Shown here piece after piece: positions 46,085-59,901 of a DNA stretch of 64,000 bases. Position numbers and translations under genes: made by a program. Positions within the stretch are counted from its first letter, which is position 1. Each line of letters begins with the position of its first letter. This stretch comes from Ustulina deusta (Eukaryota; Ascomycota; Sordariomycetes; Xylariales; Xylariaceae). The notes beneath the pieces were generated by a model. It did not search any database, was not told the DNA's origin, and was given only the letters and a program-made list of their open reading frames with translations. The DNA is taken from assembly GCA_023159155.1 (NCBI GenBank), contig JAJNNX010000006.1, forward strand, positions 1,426,001 through 1,490,000, in the 5' to 3' direction.

Positions 46085-46708
46085 GATACCATTCAAGCAG
46101 GCCGAGGAGGCTGAGCAAGCATTCTGACCAAAGGTCAAAGAAATGGTACCTATTATGCTCCGGCAATTAGACAGGCCGCGAGGCAGTGGTCTGGCGGTGG
46201 TAATTCTCTATTTACACTAGGAGCATTGCTTTCACCCATTTGCCGCCACGTTAAAAATAAATACCCCTGAAATCTGATAAAACAAAGAACCTCTGCAGAA
46301 AGGGTGGCGGTTAACTTCATGTTAACTGGCTGATTGGGTTATACTTCGAGAACAACACCAGGACTATCTTCCTTGTGACTTAAGATGCTCCATCACACCG
46401 AGAATCCGGAAAGCAGCCCACGAATAAGGCGAGATTAACGCTCCACTGTGCCAACAAGAGCGGCCTAGGTACCTGCAGCTAGACCTGCAGCCAGACCTAA
46501 CATTCCAAGGCTTGAGATTGGAGGCCTACCAGTACAGTCTTAGACTACATACCTACGGGTACAGGTATGTATTGTGTGCGCTACCTAATAAATATTTGAT
46601 ATCTATGATTACTTTTCCAATCATCAAATTGATCCCGAACTTGGAAGAGTTGGTGTTTGTTTTGTAGTCACTTCAGATTGCGCCACCGCCCATTTGAAAT
46701 GCCCATCG
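46085..46708. promoter_or_regulatory. Divergent promoter region (pseudo-protease / GH47)
   Basis: About 620 bases between head-to-head starts. It contains CCTAGGTACC and TACCTACGGGTACAGG words (46465-46570) and no open frame of note. Confidence 0.5.
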
Positions 46709-48670
<1,962 letters not shown>

Positions 48671-49951
48671 GCCTCCCAGAGGGTCACGTTCCGAGATATT
48701 GTCACAAAAGGGTCTCACCTACCGCGAGGCTTTCGTCATCAGCTGCGCCAACGTGCTGTAATATGAAGGGCTCGAGAGGTTCGAGGGGCAGAGAAACTAT
48801 CTCGCTTGTGGCTTTGCGAAAATAGAATTATCGTGGCGTTGATTTGGCCACCATGCCAACTCATAAATTTTCAGAGCTCTACACACTGATACGTCAGTTA
48901 GCCGGTAGCAGGCTCCTTTGGCGTCGGCCCTTGTTCATTGGGTCCCCAATCGTGTAGTTTCTGTTATTTGTTACTGCCATCTATTACCTGTACACCGCAA
49001 CTAACGCCGCCGCTGTCGTCGAGGGCTGTCGAGAACAAGAAGCAGATCACTCGCCGCTTCTCTGGGTAGCTCTTGAGCGAGTGAACGAAGGGCCCAGGCT
49101 CGGGTCTAAAGCTTGAGATATATATAGCATTCAGAGGGCTCGAGGTTAGCTAGCTATATCATTCAACGATAATTAGGTTTGCTAGCTCTGTAGATAGCAG
49201 AGCGCAACAAGGTTTGCTCCTACGAATCGAATGTAATCAACACGATATGTAACGTATCTACTCTTTATAGCGCTCGAGGTGTCGCCTTCGGTTCCGTATG
49301 CTTGTTGTAGCGGTAATTTGTCCAGGTTTTCCAAGCATTGCGATGTTTTGTTTTCAATCTCTATCCTAGACCAATGTCCAGCAGCATACGGTCTAACCTT
49401 TGCAAAGCTCAGCCCCTCCTATCACACTACCAGCTCGCCACATTCGAAGAGGCGTGGACTGATCAAGACGCATCATTGGCTTAAATACCTTTCCCTACTT
49501 CGGCATTGTTTGGTACCGTCTTGGTGGGGTCAATTGTGCTGCGTGCATGTCGGTAACCACTTTCGGGTTAAAGGTTGCACAGAACAACAGCACAGGGAGC
49601 CGACGACGTTGCGGGGAACCTTGAAGCTGAAAAATGGCGAGCTTTTGCTGCGAATTGCAGCGATAAGTACCGGATAGGTCGTATGTGTATCGCGTATCAC
49701 GCATCCAGTACTCAGTAGCAATCTCCGTAGTATCATTGCCTAGGTAACTCATATTCTAGAAAGGTGGAGGCCTCTGTACATATGTATTCTACTCTTGTAT
49801 GGAAGCAGGTAAAAGGGATAGATAGGTATTCAGATGACAAAAGTTACTGTGTATATTCGCGGTTTGATGGCTGTCAGACGACGCCACTATATGTATGTAT
49901 TCAGGGGAACTTCGAGTTGGGATGATAAACTTTCTAGCTCGCCCCTCGTGC

Positions 49952-49986
<35 letters not shown>

Positions 49987-50887
49987 AAAGCAGTGCGCTG
50001 CTGGTAAGGCAGGTACTTGCGATCTGGCGGAGATGCCAGCCAAGATGCATGTACCGACGGAAACCTCTTAAATTACTAGGGAACCTTGGCGAGGTACCTG
50101 ACCAGGGGTCTGCTTCTGTTTCCCCTCATAGGCCACCAATCTTCCTTTCACCGCCCTAAAGCGTGCAGTCCTATTGGACCCCGACATGCCAAGCGGACCG
50201 TCGAATCGCAAGCTTGCAAAGTTATCAACTCGGCTCGCTAGCGTTATTGACCTATAAGAGCTCGCGAGCGAATCACAACCGGCCAGACAAGGTCCGAGAC
50301 CTGGCGCAAGGGTCCACATCCCAGCTCTCAACATATTGGTATCTTCAAAATTCCGTTGCCTCTGCCGCTTCCCGCTGGTCGGTATTCCTGCGAGTCTGCA
50401 ATCTGTGCTTCTGTGCTCGGGGCCCGTTCCTTTGGGACCAAGACAATCCTGCGGACACGCACATCACCGTGCTCGGTGTCCTTCCCGCACCTCCTTCTCC
50501 TCCTCCTCCTCCTCGTCGTTCCAGACAGCGACAAAGTCACATCACCACCATCGCTGTCTGGGATCGTCGTAGCGCACGTCTGACGTCCTCTCCCTCCGAC
50601 GATACCCCAACGAAACCCCAACGAAACCGATACCGGGGGCCACTGCTCGTCGTCGTCTTCGCAACGTCATTTAGTCGTTGTTCCCGACACCTGGCCTGGG
50701 CCTGTGCAACAACGCCCACGACGTTTCTTCCCGCCGAGCTGCGCCCTCAGCATCGCATCGTCCACACCCGTCCGTCTGGCCTCTGCTGTCGACTGGCCGC
50801 GTGCCAATTGGAACCCGTGCTGCCTCCCATCGCCGGCGCTGTCACTTGTAGTCAGTCATAGGCTAGGCACACGCTCCTGTACCGAAC
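48671..50887. other. 2.2-kb region upstream of the ceramide synthase
   Basis: No convincing gene. Holds a run of 30 A (49953-49982) and a C/T-rich, TCC-repeated leader (50480-50520) probably belonging to the ceramide synthase gene. Open frames in 50163-50861 overlap this low-complexity leader and are not credible proteins. Confidence 0.5.
49953..49982 (+). repeat. Run of 30 consecutive A
   Basis: The longest homopolymer in the window, in non-coding sequence. It could be the tail of an old retroposed sequence inserted on the plus strand or a slippage-grown tract; no retroposon body was recognised upstream. Confidence 0.9.
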
Positions 50888-52671
50888 ATGGCGGATGCGT
50901 CACCCACGTCGACGTCGATGCCGCCGCCGTTGCCGTTGCCGCCGAACGATATCGCCGACACTGGCCCTCACCTGTCTCTAGAGATCAGCACTGCTCCTAG
51001 AGAACTCAAAGTCGAGAGGCTAAAGACACCCACTACCCCAAACACAAGGAGGCCATCTCTCCAATCGCACACTTCTATGAATGGCCCGCTCTACATGCAA
51101 ACTAGCAACAATACGGTCTTGATTCGGAGAGTGAAGAGGAAGGGCCATGGGACCATCAAGAGCCTAACACGTTGGCTTTTGAATAACCAAATAGGTAGGT
51201 GTGCTGCTCGCAGTTCCATTTCTGAGTCTGCCTTGTTGGAGGCTTTCAGGTTTCGCTCATTGTCCCAGTCAGCTAACCAATCGTCTTGATTATTTTTCTG
51301 TTCATAGGGTTATCTTTCAATCTCATAGCTCTAATCTTCCTTACACACTTATTCATCCCAAAGGCGCGACCACACACACTCAAATTCTTCACCCTATCTT
51401 ATAATAACCCGAAATCCGGGCGTTATGCGATTGGTGGCGATGACTATCACTTCATCGCTTTTTGCATTGTGCTCTTCACCGGCCTTCGAGCCGGCCTCAT
51501 GGAACATGTTTTCGCCCCGCTGGCCAAACATTGGGGGTTGCAAAAAAGGAAGGACATGACCAGGTTCTCTGAACAAGCCTGGCTTCTAGTCTACTACGCT
51601 TTCTTCTGGCCTTTCGGCGTGGTATGTTGACAGTCGGCCCATTCTCATCCGTATTCTTAACTGCATCGACCTTCGGTCGTACTCAACCATGATTACTAAC
51701 AGCTGCGCAGTACCTATACTATAACTCGCCGTCGTTTATGAACTTGAGGGAGCTGTGGACTGACTGGCCCAACCGGGAAGTGACTGGGCTTGTCAAGGCT
51801 TACTTTTTGGGGCAATGGGCTTTTTGGCTGCAGCAAGTCCTTGTTATTCACATCGAAGAACGTCGCAAAGATCACTGGCAAATGCTCACCCACCATTTCA
51901 TCACCATTACGCTGATGACTGCCTCGTACTACTATCACCACACTCGAGTTGGCATATTGATTCTTGTGCTGATGGATATCGTTGACATATTCCTCCCCGT
52001 AAGTCCTAGGCCTCAGGCCTGTGTTTCCGCCTCTACTCTTTCATCCCCCATTTCTAACCAACTTCCAGCTGGCAAAATGCCTCAAGTATCTAGGCTTTTC
52101 GACGATGTGCGATATCATGTTCGGAATGTTCATGGTCTCATGGTTCTTTGCTCGACATGTATTTTATATGATGGTGTGCTGGAGTATTTGGAGGGATGCC
52201 ATTCATGTTATACCCATCGGCTGTTTTTATGGCAACAGCGCCAATCTGAAAGGGCCACTTCCTATTCCTGACGGCTGGCGTCACTGGCTGGAGCCATTTA
52301 GAAACCCCGAAGGCGCACTCTGCTTCTCTCAAACGGTGGTGTATGGCTTCTTATACACTTTGCTCGGTCTTCAGGCTATTACTATATTCTGGTTCTTCAT
52401 GATCGTTCGAGTGGCCACAAGAGTCCTGAGAGGAGGCTCGGCTGATGACCCTCGTAGTGATGACGAGGTGGAGAGCGAGGAAGCAGAATATGAATACGAA
52501 GAAGCCCAGCCACTCGAGGAAGAAGTGGGGGTGGAATCCATCGACCTGAAAGGGTGGGAACGTCGAGCTGGGGTGAAAAGAGTGGCATCCTCCTCAGCAG
52601 TCAGCCTTCCTGGACATAGTGACCGAAAGGAATTGCTTGGGCGCATTGGTTGTGAGAAGCAGGTTGAATGA
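50888..52671 (+). CDS. Ceramide synthase, LAG1/LAC1 family (TLC domain)
   Basis: Four exons (50888-51194, 51308-51621, 51711-51998, 52069-52671) encode about 503 aa. A soluble Pro/Thr-rich N-terminus (residues 1-100) is followed by a multi-pass region. TLC-domain marks: YYNSPSFMNLRELWTDWP, YFLGQWAFWLQQVLVIHIEE, the Lag1 motif with paired His (DHWQMLTHHFITITLM), SYYYHHTRVG, LMDIVDIFLPLAKCLKYL and FARHVFYMMVCWSIWRD. The enzyme N-acylates sphingoid bases with acyl-CoA in the ER to make (phyto)ceramide. The C-terminal tail (VESEEAEYEYEEAQPLEEE) is strongly acidic, as in yeast Lag1 where casein kinase 2 sites lie. Which fungal paralogue this is (long-chain or very-long-chain acyl type) cannot be told from motifs alone. 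Introns are canonical; phases agree. Confidence 0.92.
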
Positions 52672-54055
52672 GGTGCGAAATAGCTCCCTTACGAGCGTAC
52701 ATCTGGCAGCATCTTAGGCTTCGGTGACCAGACGATGACAACATTTCAAGTAGGTAATCAAGCGAAGCCGTCGAACAGCCATAGCTAATGACGAATGGCA
52801 ATCATCAGGCGACCCTGATTTAATTCGACCTACACCCTTAACATGCTCATCAAGGCTATCTGCTGTCTTACTACACTATTAGAAGATTTAGCGCGGTACA
52901 TAGACTTTGGAATTTCAGCATCATACCCATACAGTATTTTTTTTAACAAAGAAAAAGAAAAAAACGAGCTTACTCAATCACATATCCACGCCTCGTGTTG
53001 TGCAGCAGGATAGATATTGATGTTGTAGGGGAGATGGAAAATAATTGGTATGGGAACCACCGTGAGAGCCTGCGAGGACATGACGCCTTTGGCATTCCCA
53101 ATCACTAACGTCCAAATTATATCTAGCAGCTCAGAGCCGCTGACGAAAGGAATCACAAGAGATACTTGTTAGTTCGAACTCCTTACTATCAGGTTGCTAT
53201 TGTTGGCACAGACAAGGGTCTACTAAATCAGCCTCTCGCCCTTGGTTTATGTCTCCATGCATTCAGGGTCTCCGTTACACAACCATCTCCTTGAACGTCC
53301 GTACAAACATGAGGTCACCAACCCAAAACAATCTCCAAAAGACACATTCTTTTATCTGATGGCTTATTTTTATTTTATTTTTTACTTAAGGTAGTACTTG
53401 TGGTTACCTAGGTTATCACATGTATAACGATAATGTTAGGGGTGAAATATGGTTGCAGCGACATTCGAACTGTAGGTAGGCTGTATAGGCTATATGGTCT
53501 GTCTCGAATAGCTGTGATCGTCTCCATTTTTCTGTGTCAACGATGTCCGATTTTAAGCGCAGATTGAGCCAAATAGTGTTTTAACGCCAAAAACGGTAAC
53601 ACTGTGGACGCTTTCGTCAATAAAATGTGTTTTGAAAAAACATGTAATAGTCACCGGTAATGATCACCGTGATTGCCTCCAATACACCCTCGCGCTCATG
53701 TTGTTACCACAGTCCTTCGCCGACAAGGATACAGCCAACATAGCCCTATGTGGTCAATACAGCGCATATAACCTTGTGCAGTCAATACAGCCATATAAAC
53801 AAACCTATACAATCTAACTATATATAGCTAGTCAATGTAAACTATAACGCTAACAGCCAATGCAAACTAGCAGTGCCTCGCCTCATCCATCACCTCTTCT
53901 GTTTATAAAGCCACATGTGCTATAACCTACTCCGCTTACCTACCTACACATACCCTAAGTTTTCACTTTGAATTCATTCTACATGTTTAAAGCTCAAGAA
54001 AACCCTATTATATTTGGTATAATAAGGTAGTTTTTTTTTCTTTGCTTCTTTTTTT

Positions 54056-54069
54056 CCCCGCGCGCGGGG
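54056..54069. repeat. 14-bp GC-only palindrome flanked by T-tract and G-run
   Basis: CCCCGCGCGCGGGG is self-complementary, preceded by about 25 mostly T bases and followed by TTGGGGGG. Alternating CG can adopt Z-DNA, and on the minus strand the stem followed by A-rich sequence, with a C-run before it, could form a hairpin. No gene end lies close enough to call it a terminator. Confidence 0.5.
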
Positions 54070-54438
54070 TTGGGGGGTCATCAGAATATGTAGGTGCATC
54101 ATCGAGCCCATCATCGAGGGTTCGAGCAATACAGCATATGTTTACTGAGTAAGACGTTGAGAAATGCAGGTCTAAGCCAAAAGCTCTATCTGATTGGCTA
54201 GCCGTAATTGTGGCAGACCACTGCCTTGCGGCTTGTCTAATTGCCTGAGCAGGATATAATTTCTTCGACCTATAACCAGAATCCTCACTCGGCTTCCTGA
54301 GTTTTCTTGCATGGCGCAATGATCACAAGCAATTTTCTTTGCCGGGTACTGATCTGCTTGCTCGCCTATGCCATGTCCTCGTCCCTTGTCGCAGCTCTGA
54401 CTGCTGGCAGTCACAGTATTGACCATTGCTATCGCGCG

Positions 54439-54461
54439 AAGGGGGAAGGGGGAAGGGGGAA
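54439..54461 (+). repeat. GGGGGAA tandem, three copies
   Basis: Three adjacent GGGGGAA units in intergenic DNA. Short G-runs could contribute to a G-quadruplex; otherwise a simple tandem. Confidence 0.7.
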
Positions 54462-54868
54462 GTCCTATATGTGCTGGTAGAGTCTGCTGGACTAGTATTT
54501 ATACGATCCGGGCTTTGCACTGTGAGGCTTTGCGTTATGTTGGGATGCAGAGGCTTTGTAGTAGAGTTCAAATGAGTAATAAAAGAAACAACCCAAAAAA
54601 TTGTCAATGTAGACATGAAACGTACGTGGGACGAACACTCAGGGTGAATGTAAAAAAATAAACTCGAAGATGTGTCCAACTGCGTGAAAGTGTAAGGAGG
54701 ACGATGGCCCTTAAATTCGACTTAATAATGGACCTGCTACCTAGCTTTTCTGGTTTTCCTTGTTCCTCTCTTGATCTCTTTTCTACTTCGATCACCTAAT
54801 CACAAGAGCTCAGCCTATCCTAATTCTCGACACCTCTCCCAGAAAAAAAACGTACGCAGCCGCAAACA

Positions 54869-55840
54869 ATGTTGCCTCAGTACAGTCCCTTCCCTCCCCC
54901 ACTATCGAATACGCAACCGGCCCGGAATAGTCGATTTGCGTGGGATGGAAGTTACGGACAAGAGAGCGGACAGGAGGACGGAGAAGAGGGCGGAGAAGAG
55001 GATGCCCAGTCTCTTGCGATCAGAACGTGGGTGTCGCAGACTAATGTCCTCAGCAAGTCTCTCCGCATTCCGCTGCGCAATATGCCGCACCTTCTCTCTG
55101 TAGTTTGCCCACAAGAGAGCCCCGGCCTCGCTCCGCTCGAAAGCGAGTTCTGCGATGCCCGGTTTGGCCACCGGTCTCCCGACACGTGTGATGCGATTTC
55201 CCCCTTCGAAAAATTCAAGCTCAAGGACCTCGAAAGAAAATTGGAGGGACAGAAGAGTCATGTCGCAAGCCTCGAGAAGGACGTGCGGCTGATGGAAATG
55301 GCTTATCACGGTGTCATGGACGAGACAAACGCCTGGAAGCAGCTTTTCTTCGGCAGCGCTGAGAATAGGCGGATCACGGAACTAGGTTTTCCCAATTTTT
55401 ATAATGAGAAACTAGTTTGGAAGAACCGTCATATAGCCCGCCTCGAGAAGGATTTGAGGACGGTGGGGGTGCGTTTTCGCCGTCTGGAGAACGCAGCAGG
55501 GTTTTGGAAGCAGCGCCACATCGCCGACCAGAAGGATATGCAGACCATGGAGCTGGATTGTCTCGGCCTAATGGACGAGATAGTGGCCTGGCAGCGGCGT
55601 TACTTCCTGCTTGTGGGCAAGGTTGGGTGGGTGGTGGATACGCTGAAGAGGTTCATGAAGAGGAGGGATTCCGAGCGAGACAACGTCTTGAATATCGATG
55701 AGAGCTTGGATCAGAACTCTGCCTCAAGAATTGCGGCCAATGAACAACCTCAGTACGATGGAGATGATAATTTCTCTATCTATGAGGGTCTAAACAAAGC
55801 GCTCGCGAAACTCCACCATTATTTACTCTTACTTTACTAG
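54869..55840 (+). CDS. Unrecognised coiled-coil protein with internal repeats
   Basis: A single-exon frame of 323 aa starting MLPQYSPFPPPLSNTQ. The N-terminus is Pro-rich, followed by an acidic GQESGQEDGEEGGEED stretch. From about residue 115 to 260 it is helical and built of two or three related units: SHVASLEKDVRLMEM...MDETNAWKQLFF, RHIARLEKDLRTVGVRFRRLEN...GFWKQ, and RHIADQKDMQTMEL...LMDEIVAWQRRYF. Each unit carries an LEKD/QKDM core and an A/G-W/F-K/Q-Q/R end. I know no family with this pattern. The length of the open frame, the repeat logic at protein level and the ATG context (AACAATGTT) argue that it is coding. No signal peptide; a nuclear or cytoplasmic scaffold is possible. Isolated in a gene-poor stretch; could be lineage-specific. 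Confidence 0.7.
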   Translation: MLPQYSPFPPPLSNTQPARNSRFAWDGSYGQESGQEDGEEGGEEDAQSLAIRTWVSQTNVLSKSLRIPLRNMPHLLSVVCPQESPGLAPLESEFCDARFGHRSPDTCDAISPFEKFKLKDLERKLEGQKSHVASLEKDVRLMEMAYHGVMDETNAWKQLFFGSAENRRITELGFPNFYNEKLVWKNRHIARLEKDLRTVGVRFRRLENAAGFWKQRHIADQKDMQTMELDCLGLMDEIVAWQRRYFLLVGKVGWVVDTLKRFMKRRDSERDNVLNIDESLDQNSASRIAANEQPQYDGDDNFSIYEGLNKALAKLHHYLLLLY

Positions 55841-56440
55841 GTAAGTAGACGAGGGTGATGAGACCTCTACGGCGCGTGATAACCAGAAGCCTGTACCAAT
55901 GACAAAACAGCTGTAAAGATGGCGACGGCTGCCCTGGGCTAAACCCGGGCGACACTGTAACGTATATCTGGTTAAACTACGTTCTGCCTCAAGGACGTCG
56001 TTCGCCGTCGCCGCCGCCACTCCACTATTTGATCACACCACAGTTTATTGTGTGTTGCCTCTCCATAGGGGGTTTTTACACGATTTAACTTAAGAATATA
56101 AATATCTAAAGCTTTTTTCTCAATTTTTTAAAGTCTCTACTCCTAGATAAACATCAAATAAATTCATATCGTATTAATGCTCTTGAACAAATTGGAACTG
56201 ATTAACTACTAAAATCTTGATAAATATTAACTATTCTGGGATGATAAGATAGCTGGAGGTTCAAGGAAAAAGAAAACTCAAAGATGAAAAATGGAAGAAA
56301 ACAAAATTGTAATCAGATGAGTAGCATCAGAGCACGTGTCTTTTGAATATTTGCGGTTACGCAAGAGATTGCGAACTACACGGGTGACGTTAGTCAACAA
56401 AATATAAACCAGACCTGTTGCTCTGGTGATTACACGACAA

Positions 56441-56478
56441 ACAGAAAGGACTAATTTAAACAGAAAGGACTAATTTAA
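56441..56478 (+). repeat. 19-bp direct tandem duplication
   Basis: The unit ACAGAAAGGACTAATTTAA occurs twice with no spacer and no mismatch. Confidence 0.9.
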
Positions 56479-58778
56479 GTTCCGGAAGCTAAGAATCTAG
56501 ATTTCTCCAACGCCTCATTCGGTTTCTCAGGCCACCTTGGAAACATAAATGGAAAAGTTACGTTGGTAGTCGCGGCTCACACGAAATTGGAACCTACGTA
56601 GAATATTTCGGAACTTATTATAAAGTGTAGCTGAATATGTTCTAGAAATGGGCGGTTAAGCTAGTATATAAACAACATCGTCATCAAAAGTGCCCTGCGA
56701 CTGGTAGTCATGGAGAGTGTCGCTAAATACATTATTTGATTGATCCCAGGGTGGCGATTCAAGTCCTTCATGGCTCACGAGTAATAGAAAATACACGGTC
56801 GCTTGGTATTGAATGGTGGTGAAGAGTAAATTATGGTAAAAAAGAAGGTTCAAGGTAGAGTTTTGGGCTCTTATTGTCAAGCTTTACTTTTACGATCGGC
56901 GCGCGGTGATTCAACTCGAATGTAGGTCATATTGCCACGGCTATATAGTTAGGCTACGAGTCATTCTTACATGAGTCAATACGTTGCTTCTCCGTTACCC
57001 TCCGTTATGCTAGATGGTTCTAGAGTTGTTCTAATTAGTAATAATGTTCCTTACATGTGACTAAATGCAGAACATTCCATGAGAGATAACGAAACTATCT
57101 CAGCTATCTTACACGGTGACTATGATTTTTCCGACGAATACGCCCACCCTTGGTTAACATATATTATGGTACATATGAACCAATCGTGTCCGTCGTGTGT
57201 GTCGCGTAGTGCAAGAGACTCTGATTGAGGAATACTAGAACCTGAGGTACGAGGTATGATAAAACACATGGTGTTACGCAAAGGGCCTAGATTGTCCATG
57301 CTCACGATTTCTGCTATATATAGAACACATTCTGAGTACTAGAACGGCATCGCCACATATAGAATACTTCCTCTGTCCTAGAAGGTGTAACAACGAATCC
57401 GTCGATTAACCTGTAGAGTGGAAGTGATGTAGCACTATAAGTTACACTCACCTCGTCGAATATAGCTCAGATGATCTGTATATTGACCTAGCAGCCTCAC
57501 CTTTTTAAGTGCATGATTTTCTGCTCCTCTGTTCATCAAGAATGTACTCTCTCTGAAAAGAATGCTTACCAGCTCCGTACACGAATTGCGGACCCGACAA
57601 ATTACCTTCATAAGTGCTATAAATCACTGCAAGGCCAATTCATCTGGCCTTCCGTCACAGCAATGCAGCTATTCTTCATTGGATATCCCGAGCGAACCGT
57701 TTGGCGTCAAAATACAGCCACATGCATATTTAGACATGATACACAAATACTAGTACGGCTAATTGACATCTCCGTAGCCCGTGTTGTTATTAAGTGTCAA
57801 TATTATGTTATTCGTGCAACCCAAATAGGAATCGGTGCGGCCGTATTGGTGTTGATGCCTGATGCCGGTTGTTGATACGTTTTTTTTTTCTCGTCAGAGG
57901 CACTCGTCCACTTGCCAGGCCTCTTTTAAGGCGTCAGCTGTGGAGTCTCGAGTTGTGGCGAATTGGGTGAAGCTCCGGCTCCCATCCGTGAGTTTCGCTG
58001 ACAAGTTCGGTGTTGCGAGATTTGTCCGCATGGCAACAAACCCGTGACAAAGCACTCAAGAAAGCGTTGACGTAGCAGCAGGGGAAATGGGCCTCGGGCA
58101 TGGTCCACCGCATACGGAAAGGAATGTAAGGGCGAAAACGATTGAGAGGCGTGAGACATACGAGCGCGCTTAGCAGATTTTGAAAGCAAGCACTCCCATT
58201 CTGGTAGCACAATGCATATGCTAGCGGACAACTACATACCGGCTCGACGCAGTCGTATCGATGCTACATACGTACTGTATGCATGCATGCGCAGCCATGC
58301 AGATCTCCTCGTAAAAGACCCAGCAGGCCAAGATCACCTGAGGCGGTGTCAACTAAACTCCCGACAGTTCCACAGCGGAACTAGGAATCGAATTTATCAC
58401 GACTCGAAAAAATGGACGAAGGCAAACGGCAAAATACAAATTCAGTGGAAATAGGACTTCTTTCTGTATCGTTGGTGGCTTATCCAACTTTTGTGCGGTT
58501 GACCGCGTGAGTGCAAATGGTGCTGGCTAGTTCGACCTAAATAGGTATATCTATCATATGTGGCTCTCTTAGTCTATACTAGGTAGTTCGTAAGTCGGCA
58601 AGGGGGTAAGCAAGTATACTACCAGTATAGAACAACAGCGGAACACCAAGATTTTCATACGAGAAAGCACGGACTCTGAAGGGAACCAACGGGTGACTAC
58701 TGGCCCAACTATGTCGATTGAATGGCGGACTGCATTTCGTATCGGAAGGCGCGGTGCTTTGAACATCGGGTAGTCTTT

Positions 58779-58788
58779 TATATAAAAG
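58779..58788 (+). promoter_or_regulatory. TATA box of the small secreted protein gene
   Basis: TATATAAAAG lies 209 bases upstream of the ATG at 58997, in the right orientation for a strongly regulated gene. Confidence 0.5.
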
Positions 58789-58996
58789 AGGCGAGTTGTC
58801 GTCAAGCTAACCTTCATGCTCCTATTAAAGTTCTACCATCAAACCCAGACACATTAGCATCAAGACTAGACAGAGGGGCGTCTCATTAGACTACAGGACT
58901 ACATACACTCTTGCCCATCTCATGCTTAATTTACCCTGACAATTCATCTCGTCTCATCCCCAGCATAAGCTTCTTTAAAAAACCCCATATTTTAAG

Positions 58997-59458
58997 ATGC
59001 AGTTCGCCACTCTCGTCACCGCCGTGGCCACCATCGCCATTGGCGCCGCCGATGCGGCTGCGATCCGCCGCGACGGCGCCCGTCTCGCCCAGTTCCGCGT
59101 CTTTGGCGCCGACGGCTGCTCCGCGCTCAACTACGGCTTCTACACGGTTGACCAGTCCGACATTGGAGTGTGCAATACGCTTACCACCGACCCGACGGCC
59201 GTGACCTCAGTCAACCTCGAGCACCTCGAATCGCCCGCCGCCGACGGCTGCAGTGGTAAGTCCTCATCCTGTCCCCTCGCCTCTCGCCTCGCTTTTCACT
59301 CCACCGAACGTGGCCGACTGACTGACTGACGTGCACCGCTAGTTTTCATTTACACGGACAAGAACTGCACGGTTGGAAAGAGTGCCACCACCCTCAATGT
59401 CTGCGACAACGTCCCAGACGCCGGCGCGACCTGGAGCACCTGGCAAATCCTCTGCTAG
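58997..59458 (+). CDS. Small secreted cysteine-rich protein (candidate effector)
   Basis: Two exons (58997-59255, 59343-59458; GTAAGT...CTAG) encode 124 aa. A signal peptide (MQFATLVTAVATIAIGAADA) is followed by IRRDGARLAQFRVFGADGC and a mature region of about 100 residues with six cysteines (ADGC, GVC, DGCS, KNCT, NVCD, and the terminal ILC), enough for three disulfides. An even number of Cys, small size, TATA-containing promoter and position in a gene-poor region fit the usual description of fungal secreted effectors, but no known effector family is recognised. Codon use is strongly GC-biased at third positions, implying good expression. It converges on the GT25 gene 444 bases away. Confidence 0.85.
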
Positions 59459-59901
59459 GCATTACGTGATGAACGGTTAATGGGGAATGATGATAATTGT
59501 GCACTGGGGATGCGATGGGCTCACGGGGAAAACAGGGGGCATTGAATGGGGCAAAAGCGATCATTGCCAATTCACTACACTAGCATCGCCCGCTCAGGGG
59601 CACCGGCGTTGGGAAACACTTGCACTCCTTTTTAATATGGTGGGATGACGAACATGACATACACTCCCTAATACGTACTCAGTAATAATACACATTCCCG
59701 AACGATGATTTGCATCATCTCCGCGTTTGGGTTTTTAGTTAGCTTTGTCCGCTCAACTTAAGCGTATGTGCCTGATCTGACAATGGCCTCGTTAGACTGA
59801 CTACCCCGTCCGAGATCTATCTAGAGGGCTGGCCGCTCCCATGGTGCGCATCGTCGTCCAAAGGAGGAATTCCCGAAATGCATGGCCTTCCAGCTAGCTA
59901 C
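59459..59901. other. Intergenic gap between converging genes
   Basis: About 440 bases between the small secreted protein and GT25 genes. Nothing recognised. Confidence 0.5.

Larger units (their letters stand above)
52672..54868. other. 2.2-kb intergenic region
   Basis: No convincing gene. Contains a GTCAATACAGC-CATATAA motif twice (53752-53798), a T-rich stretch next to a 14-bp GC palindrome (54056-54069), and a G-rich 7-mer tandem (54439-54461). Confidence 0.5.
55841..58996. other. 3.2-kb AT-leaning intergenic region
   Basis: No convincing gene. Contains a 19-bp tandem duplication (56441-56478) and, at 58779-58788, a TATA element for the downstream small secreted protein. Confidence 0.5.

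Noticed and set aside
50163..50861. 232-aa frame upstream of the ceramide synthase
   Set aside because: Pyrimidine-rich leader sequence; residue composition is not protein-like and there are no homology marks.
57513..57875. 120-aa plus-strand frame
   Set aside because: Composition is not protein-like, there is no homology signal, and it lies in AT-leaning intergenic sequence.
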